NCBI GenBank assembly: GCA_963661535.1
Contig: CAVLCC010000002.1
Location: 1-64,000, forward strand
Length of the DNA: 64,000 nucleotides
From: CAVLCC01 sp963661535
Lineage (GTDB): Bacteria > Actinomycetota > Coriobacteriia > Coriobacteriales > CADBOM01
Reading direction: 5' to 3'
Position 1 is the first letter of the stretch. Each line of letters opens with the position of its first letter. The position numbers were made by a program, and so were the translations under genes. Shown here piece after piece: positions 17,898 to 26,097 of the stretch. Under the pieces are notes generated by a model that was not told where the DNA came from, did not search any database, and was given only the letters and a program-made list of their open reading frames with translations.

Positions 17898-18495
17898 TGA
17901 GACTACCTGCCTCCTCAACATAGCGTTCCACAATCTTGCGGTGTTCCTCGTCGCTCAAATCTTTGCCAATAAGCTTTGAAGCTACGGCAATAGAAATGTC
18001 TGCAACAGACTTTTGAAGCTCAGCAGCTGCTACCTGGCGATTGTTTTCAATTACCACATTAGCTTTGTCGAGAATAGCTTGTGCTTGCTCATGCGCATCT
18101 GTTTGTATTTTGCTACTCTGTGCTTGAGCAGACTTTTTAGCATCCTCAACAATTTGTGCTGCCTCGGTTTTTGCACCCTCTAGCTCTTGTTCGCTTTGTG
18201 CTTTGAGTTTAGATGCTTCAACCTTGCTTTCTTCGGCGCTCTGTAGGTTGTCTTTAATCATGTTTGCGCGTTTGTCTATCATTCCCATAACGGTTGGGTA
18301 GGCAAACTTAGCAAACACCACCCACAGCAGCAAAAACGCAATTAACATGGGGATAAATTCCACCATATTTGGGATGAGCAAGTCGAGTCCGCTATGCTCC
18401 TCCTCAGCCAAAGCCAAGGCAGGGACACCCAGCGTCATCATCGTGCCCAAGACACCGACCTTAAGGGCTTTTCCTGCGAATCTCTCGTATCTCAC
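17887..18495 (-). CDS. atpF: ATP synthase F0 b subunit
   Basis: 202 residues. A signal-peptide-like N-terminus (about 1-30, GVLGTMMTLGVPALALAEEE) precedes the usual membrane helix (about 45-67, MVEFIPMLIAFLLLWVVFA) and a long charged stator coiled coil. The extra cleavable-looking leader is seen in b subunits of some Actinobacteria. The start is GTG at 18495 with TGGAGG upstream. Confidence 0.94.
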   Translation of the reverse strand: MRYERFAGKALKVGVLGTMMTLGVPALALAEEEHSGLDLLIPNMVEFIPMLIAFLLLWVVFAKFAYPTVMGMIDKRANMIKDNLQSAEESKVEASKLKAQSEQELEGAKTEAAQIVEDAKKSAQAQSSKIQTDAHEQAQAILDKANVVIENNRQVAAAELQKSVADISIAVASKLIGKDLSDEEHRKIVERYVEEAGSLNVG

Positions 18496-18546
18496 CTTAT
18501 TACCTCCAGATTGCCACTTTAAATAAAATCTTGTTAGGCAACCAAA

Positions 18547-18738
18547 CTAAGAAATGAGCGCGAGCACGAAACCTAGAAGTGCCAACGCCTCGCAGAAAGC
18601 TGCGCCAAGAATAAACACGGTAAATAGACGTCCTTGAACCTCAGGCTGACGTGCAATACCGCCTGCAACTCCGTAGGCTCCTAAGCCAATACCTAGAGCT
18701 GCACCCACAACTGCAATAGCATATCCAATAACTGACAC
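18547..18738 (-). CDS. atpE: ATP synthase F0 c subunit
   Basis: Rotor-ring proteolipid, two membrane helices. The loop RQPE is conserved, and the ion-binding carboxylate is the Glu in FCEALALLG (residue 50). GTG at 18738 is chosen because AGGAGG lies just upstream, giving only 63 residues, at the short end for the family. A longer frame to 18831 adds a non-hydrophobic, probably untranslated N-terminus. Helix 1 has no Gln at the Na+-ligand position and the Glu is followed by Ala rather than Ser/Thr, so proton coupling is likelier (inference). Confidence 0.9.
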   Translation of the reverse strand: MSVIGYAIAVVGAALGIGLGAYGVAGGIARQPEVQGRLFTVFILGAAFCEALALLGFVLALIS

Positions 18739-18856
18739 GATTCCTCCTAATGACTCCGGTCGCCTTTCCTTTTTAGGCGAGCCTTGCCTTATACTTCCAA
18801 AGCCACAAATCAACTTTTGATTATGCAGCAATGTAACCTTACTTTGTTAGTGCGCT

Positions 18857-19639
18857 TTAGTGTCCTGCCGCCAAATTAATATACACGGCTGAAAGCAGTG
18901 TAAATACATATGCCTGAACACAAGCTACCAACATCTCCATGCAATACATTGCAAGCAGAAGAATAATCCAAGCAACACTTGGAAGAGCTCCTGCAAATGT
19001 AGCTGCAGTCATATTTTGTAAGAAAGGCACAGTAAATACTGTTGCCAAAATTGCGAATGCACCCATTGCAAGGTGACCAGCAAACATGTTGCCAAAAAGT
19101 CGAACTGCGAGAGTAACAATTCTTAAAAATGTTGAAAATACCTCAATTACCCAAAGCAAAATTGCCAACGGGAAAACTAAACCTTGAGGTGCAAATGATT
19201 TTATGTATCCCCAAAACCCTTGACGTTTAAAGCCGTATGCCATGAAGTATACAAACGAGATAACAGCTAGTGCACCTGTAACACCCATACAACCTGTTGC
19301 TACGGATACACCAGGAATTAGACCAATTAGGTTAGCTGTAAGAATGAAGAACAACACAGTCATAATAAATGGCATGTGCTTATCTGCATCAGGGCCAATT
19401 ACGTTATAGCCAATGTCTTGACGCAACCACTCCATTAAGTGATCAATGCCTCCAGCAAAAAACCCTTTTGGAATTAGCTGAACCTTTTTAGCAGCATATA
19501 CAACTACTACTAAACACACGATAGCGGAGATAATTAGCCATACCGTATACTGGCTCATAAATGGAGTAACGTAGGCAGTATATTTACCATCTACCATCTC
19601 GCTCATGTGGTGCGAGAACTCTTGCATCGTTTCTTCCAT
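18857..19639 (-). CDS. atpB: ATP synthase F0 a subunit
   Basis: 260-residue membrane protein with at least five helices. Helix NLIGLIPG is typical of AtpB, and the essential Arg lies in VTLAVRLFGNMFAGHL. ATG at 19639 is used (AAGGA about 10 nt upstream); a longer frame to 19756 would run into the preceding gene. Confidence 0.95.
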   Translation of the reverse strand: MEETMQEFSHHMSEMVDGKYTAYVTPFMSQYTVWLIISAIVCLVVVVYAAKKVQLIPKGFFAGGIDHLMEWLRQDIGYNVIGPDADKHMPFIMTVLFFILTANLIGLIPGVSVATGCMGVTGALAVISFVYFMAYGFKRQGFWGYIKSFAPQGLVFPLAILLWVIEVFSTFLRIVTLAVRLFGNMFAGHLAMGAFAILATVFTVPFLQNMTAATFAGALPSVAWIILLLAMYCMEMLVACVQAYVFTLLSAVYINLAAGH

Positions 19640-19700
19640 GAATACATATCCTTCCGCAAACAAATATTGTTCTTTGTTGCATTGTTTTTTGCTAGCTAAA

Positions 19701-20006
19701 CTAACTAAGCAACTCTTTGGCTGCATATATAACAATACAACCAACAAAAGTAGCAATTTGTGCTATCGAAAAGGGGATGATATTGTCTGGATTTGCAACC
19801 TTGCAAATAACAATTGCCCCAGACATGACCAGAAACGAAATCATGACCATTGCTAATAGAAGACCTAAAGAGGGATCTTTGCCTTTTTGTCTAATGCGTC
19901 TTGCAATTCTTCTATTAAAAAGTAATGGCAAGCCACAACAAAGCCCTACTGCAATTGCCACAATAACGAACAAGTCACCACCCCATAAGACAGCTGAAGT
20001 ATTCAA
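19701..20006 (-). CDS. Small membrane protein at the AtpI position of the atp operon
   Basis: 101 residues with three predicted helices (about 10-28, 46-66, 77-97) and a basic loop (NRRIARRIRQKGKD). No clear AtpI family motif is seen, but first place in the operon, size and topology match AtpI/UncI-type assembly factors, so that role is likely by context. The apparent start is TTG at 20006 without a strong ribosome binding site. Confidence 0.6.
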   Translation of the reverse strand: MNTSAVLWGGDLFVIVAIAVGLCCGLPLLFNRRIARRIRQKGKDPSLGLLLAMVMISFLVMSGAIVICKVANPDNIIPFSIAQIATFVGCIVIYAAKELLS

Positions 20007-20474
20007 TTTAAGATAACTCTTTTAATACTTATGCTTGAAGCCTCTTTGTTTAAGCTCACTCAAACGCTCTAAGCAAATTAAAACTGCCTACTTTTGTTCT
20101 TGTTCAACGAACACTCATGCTTTGCATTTGTTTTGTGTGTCTTAGACTGTCTCCACAACCATCTAATTTTGCTGACTCACAAAGTTTGTTTTAATCATTT
20201 TAAAACGCCAAAATGCAAACCACAAATTTTCGTTTCATGAAACTATAGAACTAAATTTTAAAAAATGTAGACATAAAATTCTTAAATTTAAGTTAATGTG
20301 CAAAACTAATTGCTAGACGGCCATAATAGGGCAAATTTTAAACATGCTCAAGAGTTAATATTTGGCCGCTCAGACCGCATATAATCCCCTGCTAAACAGT
20401 GGGATTTAGTGGTGAAACATTCACCTTTTCTTTGTATAGATTAGAAGTTGATTTTGTTGTTCACTTGTGCGTAT
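20007..20474 (-). promoter_or_regulatory. 468-bp upstream region of the ATP synthase operon
   Basis: No gene seen. A promoter candidate on the minus strand has TTGAGC (20351-20346), a 17-bp spacer and TATTAT (20328-20323), which would leave a leader of about 310 nt before the first gene. Two hairpins lie upstream of it: a perfect GGTGAA-ACA-TTCACC (20411-20425) and a bulged ATCCC-CTG / CAG-TGGGAT (20384-20406). They may belong to the end of the dCMP deaminase transcript, though no U-run follows. Confidence 0.45.
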
Positions 20475-20948
20475 TTAAGACATATTTGCAGGCATGTGAA
20501 CGAGCTCTATTCCAGCCTCTTTAATCATTTGTTCCGAGAGTTCGTCTGGATAAGAATTCTCATAAATTATTTTCTCTACACCTGCGTTAATCAAAATCTT
20601 TGCGCATACAATACAAGGTTGATTTGTGCAATATACAGTTGCCCCGTCTATTGGAACGCCATATCTTGCAGCTTGAATTACTGCATTTTGCTCCGCGTGC
20701 GCTCCCCTGCATAGCTCATGCTTTTGTCCAGATGGAATGCCTAACTCCTCACGCAAGCACCCTGTTGTTAAACAATGATTGAGCCCAGATGGAGCTCCAT
20801 TATATCCCGTTGCAAGTATTCTTTTGTCTTTAACAATAATTGCGCCTACGTGTCGACGTATACAAGTAGAACGATCTGCCACGTCGCGTGTTATTGTTTG
20901 GAAATACTCGTCCCAGCTTGGACGGCTAAACGTTTTTAAATCTGACAT
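20475..20948 (-). CDS. dCMP deaminase family protein
   Basis: Zinc-dependent deaminase (ComEB/deoxycytidylate deaminase family, 157 residues), converting dCMP to dUMP for thymidylate synthesis. Zinc motifs: HAEQNAVIQAA (about 84-94, His plus catalytic Glu) and CTNQPCIVCAK (PCxxC). The N-terminal RPSWDEYFQTITRDVADRSTC and VGAIIVKDKRILATGYNGAPSGL are family signatures. Single gene; 136 nt separate it from rpiB upstream. Confidence 0.94.
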   Translation of the reverse strand: MSDLKTFSRPSWDEYFQTITRDVADRSTCIRRHVGAIIVKDKRILATGYNGAPSGLNHCLTTGCLREELGIPSGQKHELCRGAHAEQNAVIQAARYGVPIDGATVYCTNQPCIVCAKILINAGVEKIIYENSYPDELSEQMIKEAGIELVHMPANMS

Positions 20949-21084
20949 ATTTAGACCTTTCTCAAATGTTTTGGTTTTGTGATGCTCATAGTTTTTTTAA
21001 AGGCTTTGTTTGTGCTTGCAAACATTTGCGCAGACGCGCAATTATACGCTTGCAAATTTCTCATTTTTTGATTGCAGCGATTTT

Positions 21085-21528
21085 TTATTTCTCTTCCTCG
21101 ATTGCCTCTATTTTTGCTAGACGCTCTAAATGGCGTCCTCCCTCAAAATTTGCACCCAAAAACTCACTGATAATTTGCTTATTGGTTTGTTCATCTACAA
21201 ATCTCGCTGATAACGTGAGCACATTTGCATTGTTGTGCTGCCTAGCAAGTGGTGCAACTCGTGGAAGAGTAACGTTAGCAGCTCTTATGCCTGCAAATTT
21301 GTTAGCGGCAATGCACATTCCTATTCCGGTGCCACACACTAAAATGCCTAGGTCTGACTCGCCATTTTTTATAGACTCGCAAACTTTGCGTGCAAAGTCG
21401 GGGTAATCGACTCTGTCTGCGCTGTGCGTCCCTAGATTTAAGACCTCGTGCCCCATGCTTTCCACAAATTTGGCTAGGTTGTCTTTCATCTGAACATCTG
21501 CATGGTCGCCTGCCACTGCTATTCGCAT
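21085..21528 (-). CDS. rpiB: Ribose 5-phosphate isomerase B
   Basis: 147 residues of the RpiB/LacAB family, interconverting ribose 5-phosphate and ribulose 5-phosphate. Family pattern: MRIAVAGDHADVQMKDNL, LVCGTGIGMCIAANKFAGIRAA (substrate and catalytic Cys in GTGIGM-C region), NVLTLSARFV and the basic C-terminal RHLERLAKIE. ATG at 21528 has AAAGGA upstream. Confidence 0.95.
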   Translation of the reverse strand: MRIAVAGDHADVQMKDNLAKFVESMGHEVLNLGTHSADRVDYPDFARKVCESIKNGESDLGILVCGTGIGMCIAANKFAGIRAANVTLPRVAPLARQHNNANVLTLSARFVDEQTNKQIISEFLGANFEGGRHLERLAKIEAIEEEK

Positions 21529-21681
21529 ATGTGCATCCTTTCTGTTTTAAGTTTGGGGTTTATATGAATAAGCCCGTTGAAATGTATGTTGAAATTTATC
21601 AAAAAAATTATCAATGCTTACCGAGGTTTGTCAAATTAACGCTTGCCTAGGTCTTAAACCTCGATCTTCAAATCAAAAATC

Positions 21682-22329
21682 TCAAGCCTCAACAAAACTC
21701 ATAATCTGAGCTTTGGTGATAGCTCCCTCACGCACAACTTTGGGTTTACCTCCCGTGCATATAACCACAGTTGATGGCACACCATCTTTTATTGCCCCAC
21801 CGTCCAAAACAACCGAAACCATCTTACAAATTTCTGGATCTAAATTTGCCGAGTTATTAACAGCATCTCTACCACTAATATTGGCACTAGTTGTTGCTAT
21901 TGGCGATGACAACTCGTGCATTAGCGACAAAGCAACCGGACTATTGGGGGCTCGAAGCGCAATTGTTGAACCGTCCCCCATAAATGCATTTGGAACCGTG
22001 GGTGCAGCATCAACAACCAAAGTGAGAGGCCCTGGCCAAAGTTTTGTTGCCATCTCCAAACAATATGGCTGCAAGTTTTTTGCGTAATATTTGAGGTCGC
22101 TAACTCCTAAGACAAGCCAAGGAATTGCCTTGGAGAGGTCTCGTTGTTTGATTTGAAAGAGCTTGCTTGGATTAGACTTATCTTGAGCTGCAACACCAAC
22201 TCCGTATACTGTGTCGGTTGGAAAGATGATGGCTTGTCCGTCATTTAGATACTTTGCAGCATGCACGATGGTTTTTTTATCTGGATCCGCAAGGTCTATT
22301 TGCAACACCTTTGCCTGCTGGTCAATCAT
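21682..22329 (-). CDS. L-threonylcarbamoyladenylate synthase (TsaC/Sua5/YrdC)
   Basis: First enzyme of t6A37 tRNA modification, making threonylcarbamoyl-AMP. About 215 residues with only the YrdC domain: FPTDTVYGVG, KQRDLSKAIPWLV, the KLWPGPLTLVV signature and ATTSANISG. ATG at 22329 is preferred over the one at 22335 because AGGAG then sits 6 nt upstream. It makes a 4-nt ATGA overlap with prmC, so the two are coupled in a prfA-prmC-tsaC operon. Confidence 0.94.
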   Translation of the reverse strand: MIDQQAKVLQIDLADPDKKTIVHAAKYLNDGQAIIFPTDTVYGVGVAAQDKSNPSKLFQIKQRDLSKAIPWLVLGVSDLKYYAKNLQPYCLEMATKLWPGPLTLVVDAAPTVPNAFMGDGSTIALRAPNSPVALSLMHELSSPIATTSANISGRDAVNNSANLDPEICKMVSVVLDGGAIKDGVPSTVVICTGGKPKVVREGAITKAQIMSFVEA

Positions 22330-23399
22330 GAGCATCTCCTAGCTTCGATAATTCTATTGCGACCTGCTAGGTCTCGCACAATTTTAATGTTGCTAAAAAC
22401 AACATCTTTGCAATTTGCGCAGATATCGCAAGCTTGCTCAAGCGTATCCTCGTCAAGCTCACAAATTAAAAATCCGCCTGCCTTGAGGTGCACTGAACAC
22501 CCTTCTACAATTTGTCTAAATATGTCTAGTCCGTCTGGACCACCATCTAGAGCCTCCATTGGTTCAAAATCCACAACTTCTCGCGGCATATTTGCAATTT
22601 TTGCAGTTGGAATATAGGGAGGATTGGAGAGAACCATATTAAACTTTTGATCACCCAGTGGATCAAACAAGCTGCCCTGTTTAACGCTTACCCTGTCGCT
22701 AACGCCAAGTAAGTGCGCGTTTTTTTGAGTAAGTTCTACTGCTTCTTGAGAGATATCGGTTGCAAAGACTTGCGCATACTCACATTCAGATGCAACAGAA
22801 ACAGCGATGGTTCCACTTCCACAGCAAAGGTCTGCGATTTGCAAGAAATTTTGTGTAGATGCTGGCGGGGATGCGCTTAAGGAGGCTTGCATTGACTCAT
22901 TGCGATTTTGTTGATCACTTGCATTGCCGCACTTGCTTTGCTCCTGCTCTCCTGGACTCGAGCTTTCACCATCGCGCTCACTCAATAAAACCTTTGCTGC
23001 GCACAGTGCCCTGTCTACCAAAACTTCTGTCTCAGGACGCGGAATAAAAACACCCTGTCTACATTCCAGATCTGCATATCTAAAGGGTGCTTTTTTGCAA
23101 ATATACTGAAGCGGCTCACCTTTTGCGCGTCTTTTTAGCGCATCTGTGAGCCCTAAAAGTTCGCTTTCTTCAAGCTCCCTATTTGAAAAAGCCACAATAT
23201 CTGTAGGAGATATATCTAACAGATACCACATAATAAGCTTCACATTTTGCTGTGCGTCCTCTATGTTTTCACTCTCAAGATAAAGCGAAGCATTTTTATA
23301 AACATCAGATACAGAGCGCAAGTTTTTTATGAAGCTCAAATATGACGGTTCCGATTGTGTGTTCGCATCAGCGCTCATTTTATTGCAACTAGACTGCAT
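22326..23399 (-). CDS. prmC: Peptide chain release factor N5-glutamine methyltransferase
   Basis: Methylates the GGQ glutamine of release factors. The N-terminal helical domain (about 15-110) contains LQYICKKAPFRYADLECRQGVFIPRPETEVLVDRA. The SAM-dependent methyltransferase domain shows IADLCCGSGTIAVSVA and the catalytic NPPY (VLSNPPYIP). A Ser/Gln-rich insertion (about 145-182) between the two domains is unusual and makes the protein longer (357) than the normal 280. It overlaps the end of prfA by 11 nt, fitting its substrate; the second Met (23378) is an alternative start. Confidence 0.94.
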   Translation of the reverse strand: MQSSCNKMSADANTQSEPSYLSFIKNLRSVSDVYKNASLYLESENIEDAQQNVKLIMWYLLDISPTDIVAFSNRELEESELLGLTDALKRRAKGEPLQYICKKAPFRYADLECRQGVFIPRPETEVLVDRALCAAKVLLSERDGESSSPGEQEQSKCGNASDQQNRNESMQASLSASPPASTQNFLQIADLCCGSGTIAVSVASECEYAQVFATDISQEAVELTQKNAHLLGVSDRVSVKQGSLFDPLGDQKFNMVLSNPPYIPTAKIANMPREVVDFEPMEALDGGPDGLDIFRQIVEGCSVHLKAGGFLICELDEDTLEQACDICANCKDVVFSNIKIVRDLAGRNRIIEARRCS

Positions 23400-24465
23400 C
23401 TTCTAGACGCTTTGCGCGGTCTGCTGCAACCAAAGCAGTAATCAACTCTTCCAATCCACTGCTGCCCTGACCTAGCAAAACTCCATTATAAGAACCATTG
23501 TATCCAATGCGATGGTCTGTTACGCGATCTTGCGGAGCGTTGTATGTGCGGATTTTTTCTGCTCTGTCTCCCGAGCCAATTTGGCTTCGTCTCTCTGCGC
23601 CGATAGCAGCTTGTTGTTCTGCAAGCATTTTGTCATAAATTCTTGCACGCAACATTTGCATGGCAACTGCCCTGTTTTGCAGCTGCGACTTTTGGTCTTG
23701 AGACTGCGCAACAATGCCGGTTGGGAGGTGAGTAATTCTTACAGCTGAGTCTGTGGTATTAACGCACTGTCCGCCTGGGCCACTTGCGCGATAAACGTCA
23801 ACGCGAATATCGTTTTGCTCAATCTCGACCTCAACATCGTCCACCTCAGGAAGCACTGCAACAGTTGCTGTAGAAGTATGAATTCTGCCCTGCGACTCAG
23901 TTTTTGGAACACGCTGAACGCGATGCACGCCGCTTTCAAATTTCATAATCGAATAAACTTTGTCGCCCGAGATTTTAAACGAAATCTCCTTGTATCCACC
24001 CGCATCTGATGGAGATGTGTCTAGCACCTCTGTTTTCCAACCTTGATGGTCGGCAAAACTGCTATACATCTTGAAGAGGTCTCCAGCAAAAATAGCTGCC
24101 TCATCGCCGCCAGCACCTGCCCTAATTTCAACAATGATATCTTTGTCATCGTTCGGATCTGCCGGAAGCAACATGATCTTAATATCGTCTTCAAGCTCAG
24201 CTAGACTCTTTTCGTTCTCAGCAATTTCTTCTTGAGCCATTGCTTTCATATCTGGGTCATTTTCTGTTTTGAGCAACTCTTTGGCATATTCAATCTCGTC
24301 TAATGCATGTATATACTCTTGCGCTTTTTTTGCCAAAGGTGCCTGATTTGAATGCTCTTTAGCCACACGTGCATACTCTTTTTGATTAGAGACAACACTC
24401 GGATCGCCAAGTCTGCCCTCAAGTTCCTCATATGCTTTTATGATTTTTTTGAGTTTATCTCGCAT
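23389..24465 (-). CDS. prfA: Peptide chain release factor 1
   Basis: 358-residue RF1. The GGQ motif lies in SGPGGQCVNTTDSAVRITH, and the codon-recognition region in SGVHRVQRVPKTESQGRIHTS. The N-terminal coiled coil (about 1-90) is typical. First gene of the prfA-prmC-tsaC run. ATG at 24465; AGGAGCAG upstream. Confidence 0.97.
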   Translation of the reverse strand: MRDKLKKIIKAYEELEGRLGDPSVVSNQKEYARVAKEHSNQAPLAKKAQEYIHALDEIEYAKELLKTENDPDMKAMAQEEIAENEKSLAELEDDIKIMLLPADPNDDKDIIVEIRAGAGGDEAAIFAGDLFKMYSSFADHQGWKTEVLDTSPSDAGGYKEISFKISGDKVYSIMKFESGVHRVQRVPKTESQGRIHTSTATVAVLPEVDDVEVEIEQNDIRVDVYRASGPGGQCVNTTDSAVRITHLPTGIVAQSQDQKSQLQNRAVAMQMLRARIYDKMLAEQQAAIGAERRSQIGSGDRAEKIRTYNAPQDRVTDHRIGYNGSYNGVLLGQGSSGLEELITALVAADRAKRLEDAV

Positions 24466-24632
24466 ATTTAACTGCTCCTACTGATTTAAAACAAACATTT
24501 TGATAATATCACACACGCAAGTTTGAGTTGGTTGCAATTGCATAAACGCAAGGTGTGCGCAAGTATGCAAGTGTAATGCGCAATAGTTAGCTAGGTTATA
24601 ATGCTTTTTATTGTTGGTCGAGGCCTCTTGGC

Positions 24633-25193
24633 TTAATGAGCCAAAAAACACTCCTTATCATGAGAATAGATCACCCCAACTGCTTGCAAATAAGAATAGA
24701 TAATCGTAGTTCCCACGAACTTCATGCCACGCTTCTTTAAATCCTTGGATAAGCTATCGGACAGCTCGGAACTTGTTAGACCAGTTTCATAAATCACTTG
24801 ACCATCCGTTAGGCTCCATAAATAATTTGCAAACTTGCCATACTCTTTTTGGATATCTAAAAACACGCGTGCGTTGCTGAGCGATGCCTGTATTTTCAGA
24901 CGATTGCGAATAATGTTGGGGTTATGCTGGAGCGATTGGAGTTTAGTTTCATCGTAGGTGCAAACTTTGTTTAGGTCGAAGTTATCGAAAGCCTCTCGAA
25001 ACGCCTCGCGCTTATTGAGAACACACTCCCACGACAGCCCTGCCTGAAAGCACTCCAATATAAGCATTTCAAAGAGCTTGTGGTCATCGTGCACCGGAAC
25101 ACCCCATTCTTCATCATGATAATGAATGTAGAGGTCGTTTTTGGGATTTGCCCATTTGCAGCGTGTTTTTCCGTCTTGCCATTCCATTTTCAT
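24633..25193 (-). CDS. tag: DNA-3-methyladenine glycosylase I
   Basis: Base-excision repair enzyme removing 3-methyladenine. 186 residues with the Tag pattern: RCKWANPKNDLYIHYHDEEWGVPVHDD (zinc Cys and His), LFEMLILECFQAGLSWECVLNKREAFREAF and FVGTTIIYSYLQAVGVIYSH. The C-terminal zinc ligands are partly recognisable (H, C in SHDKECFLAH). Single gene with short flanking gaps. Confidence 0.93.
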   Translation of the reverse strand: MKMEWQDGKTRCKWANPKNDLYIHYHDEEWGVPVHDDHKLFEMLILECFQAGLSWECVLNKREAFREAFDNFDLNKVCTYDETKLQSLQHNPNIIRNRLKIQASLSNARVFLDIQKEYGKFANYLWSLTDGQVIYETGLTSSELSDSLSKDLKKRGMKFVGTTIIYSYLQAVGVIYSHDKECFLAH

Positions 25194-25245
25194 TTAGAAC
25201 CTCTGTTTTAAAGTTCCTTGCAAATATTCACCTTTAGCTTGCCTG

Positions 25246-25608
25246 CTAGAGGTTGCTTTTAAGCTCACGCTCAATCCAAGCCATAAGCAAATTTACAATG
25301 CGCTCCTGCTCATTTTGTGTTAACTCCCGACCACGCGGAACATGATACCACTTATTCAAACAATCACGGCAGCAACATGCACAAGCATGCTGAGCAATAA
25401 ACACTGGGTGTCCACGCATTGGGGTTTGCTTGCCGTCGTTGGGTATGTCTGCTGGGGCAAGACGAGTGCGAACAAAGTCTGCGGCATGACGTCTAATTGT
25501 ATCTAGTCCCTTATCTGATATGTAGTGTCTGTCTTTTTCGCTTAGATGAAACCTCGAGCGAAAAGTTGATTTTTGCAGACGTGCGAAGGTTCGTTCGATG
25601 GTTGCCAT
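25246..25608 (-). CDS. DUF4186 family protein
   Basis: Recognised as DUF4186 (function unknown) from the segment FIAQHACACCCRDCLNKWYHVPRG, whose Cys-rich core may bind metal. It is preceded by FRSRFHLSEKDRHYISDKGLDTIRRHAADFVRTRLAP. ATG at 25608 (MATIERTF) gives about 120 residues. An upstream in-frame ATG at 25647 would add 13; a GGAGG lies between the two, 13 nt from the inner one. Single gene downstream of a toxin-antitoxin relic. Confidence 0.75.
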   Translation of the reverse strand: MATIERTFARLQKSTFRSRFHLSEKDRHYISDKGLDTIRRHAADFVRTRLAPADIPNDGKQTPMRGHPVFIAQHACACCCRDCLNKWYHVPRGRELTQNEQERIVNLLMAWIERELKSNL

Positions 25609-25666
25609 ATTTGTTGTGTTTCCTCCAAGACGCGCAGACTTTAACATCTAATGATCAACGATTTTA

Positions 25667-25870
25667 TTATTTTTTACAAATCGTCATGAGTTCTGTGTTC
25701 TTAAAAACACTTACAAATCCATCGTTAACGCACCAAACTAGCAGCCAGTCTCCAATATTTGCAACATAACACTCAAGACAGCCCTTACACCCGCCCTTTA
25801 GCGCATGCATATTATGCTTATGTGCAAGTTCGTGCTTAGACTCTTTTGTGTCGTCAAGAATCAACAACAT
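25667..25870 (-). pseudogene. Eroded YafQ/RelE-family toxin
   Basis: The 67-codon frame contains HALKGG, then CLECYVAN, then GDWLLVW, matching the core of YafQ-type mRNA interferases (HxLxG..., ...ECH..., DWLLIY). The second catalytic His is Tyr here (ECY). The C-terminal family motif RTGTHDDL is not in frame: FLRT and RTHDDL are found in the two other frames just downstream (about 25675-25705), implying two small indels. The N-terminal 20-30 residues of the family are missing. So this looks like a decaying toxin gene. Homology is judged by eye. Confidence 0.5.
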
Positions 25871-25894
25871 TACTTCTTTAGGTTTTTTTGGTAT

Positions 25895-25988
25895 CTACAT
25901 GCTTTTTCTAGAGTCGTTTAACATCTCGTTTAAAAAATTGAATGCAGCTAGGTATCTATTATAATACAACTTATTTGAAGATATATAA
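25895..25988 (-). pseudogene. Possible RelB/DinJ antitoxin C-terminal relic
   Basis: Directly upstream of the toxin relic, an open frame ending in TAG at 25895-25897 reads RYLAAFNFLNEMLNDSRKSM, similar to the C-terminal toxin-wrapping helix of RelB-family antitoxins (EMLNDPNRKSY-like). No start codon or N-terminal ribbon-helix-helix remains. A weak call that rests largely on the neighbouring toxin relic. Confidence 0.3.
25938..25965 (+). promoter_or_regulatory. Promoter candidate for the AAA-DUF4143 gene
   Basis: TTGAAT (25938-25943), a 16-bp spacer and a perfect TATAAT (25960-25965). It would give a leader of about 125 nt that contains all three 34-bp-spaced repeats. Confidence 0.6.
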
Positions 25989-25993
25989 ATCTA

Positions 25994-26078
25994 ATTACTT
26001 TGCGTTTTTATGGTGATTTTGGCTTTTATTACTTTGCGTTTTTTATATAAAATCTGCTATTATTACTTTGCGCTTTTT
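25994..26078 (+). repeat. Three direct repeats at exact 34-bp spacing
   Basis: ATTACTTTGCG followed by a T-run starts at 25994, 26028 and 26062, exactly 34 bp apart. Sequence between the cores differs. A degenerate copy (ATTACTTTTTATATG) occurs just after the gene at about 27508. The block lies between the promoter candidate and the start codon of the AAA-DUF4143 gene. Confidence 0.8.
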
Positions 26079-26097
26079 TAAAATGAAAGGTAAAACC

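Noticed and set aside
18739..18831. N-terminal extension of atpE
   Set aside because: Not hydrophobic and unlike any c subunit; a strong ribosome binding site lies inside it.
20381..20425. Paired hairpins upstream of the atp operon as a riboswitch
   Set aside because: They lie upstream of the best promoter candidate and have no conserved core that I recognise.
25994..26078. 34-bp-spaced repeats as a CRISPR array
   Set aside because: The conserved core is only about 16 bp with about 18-bp spacers, repeats are T-rich, and there are no cas genes.
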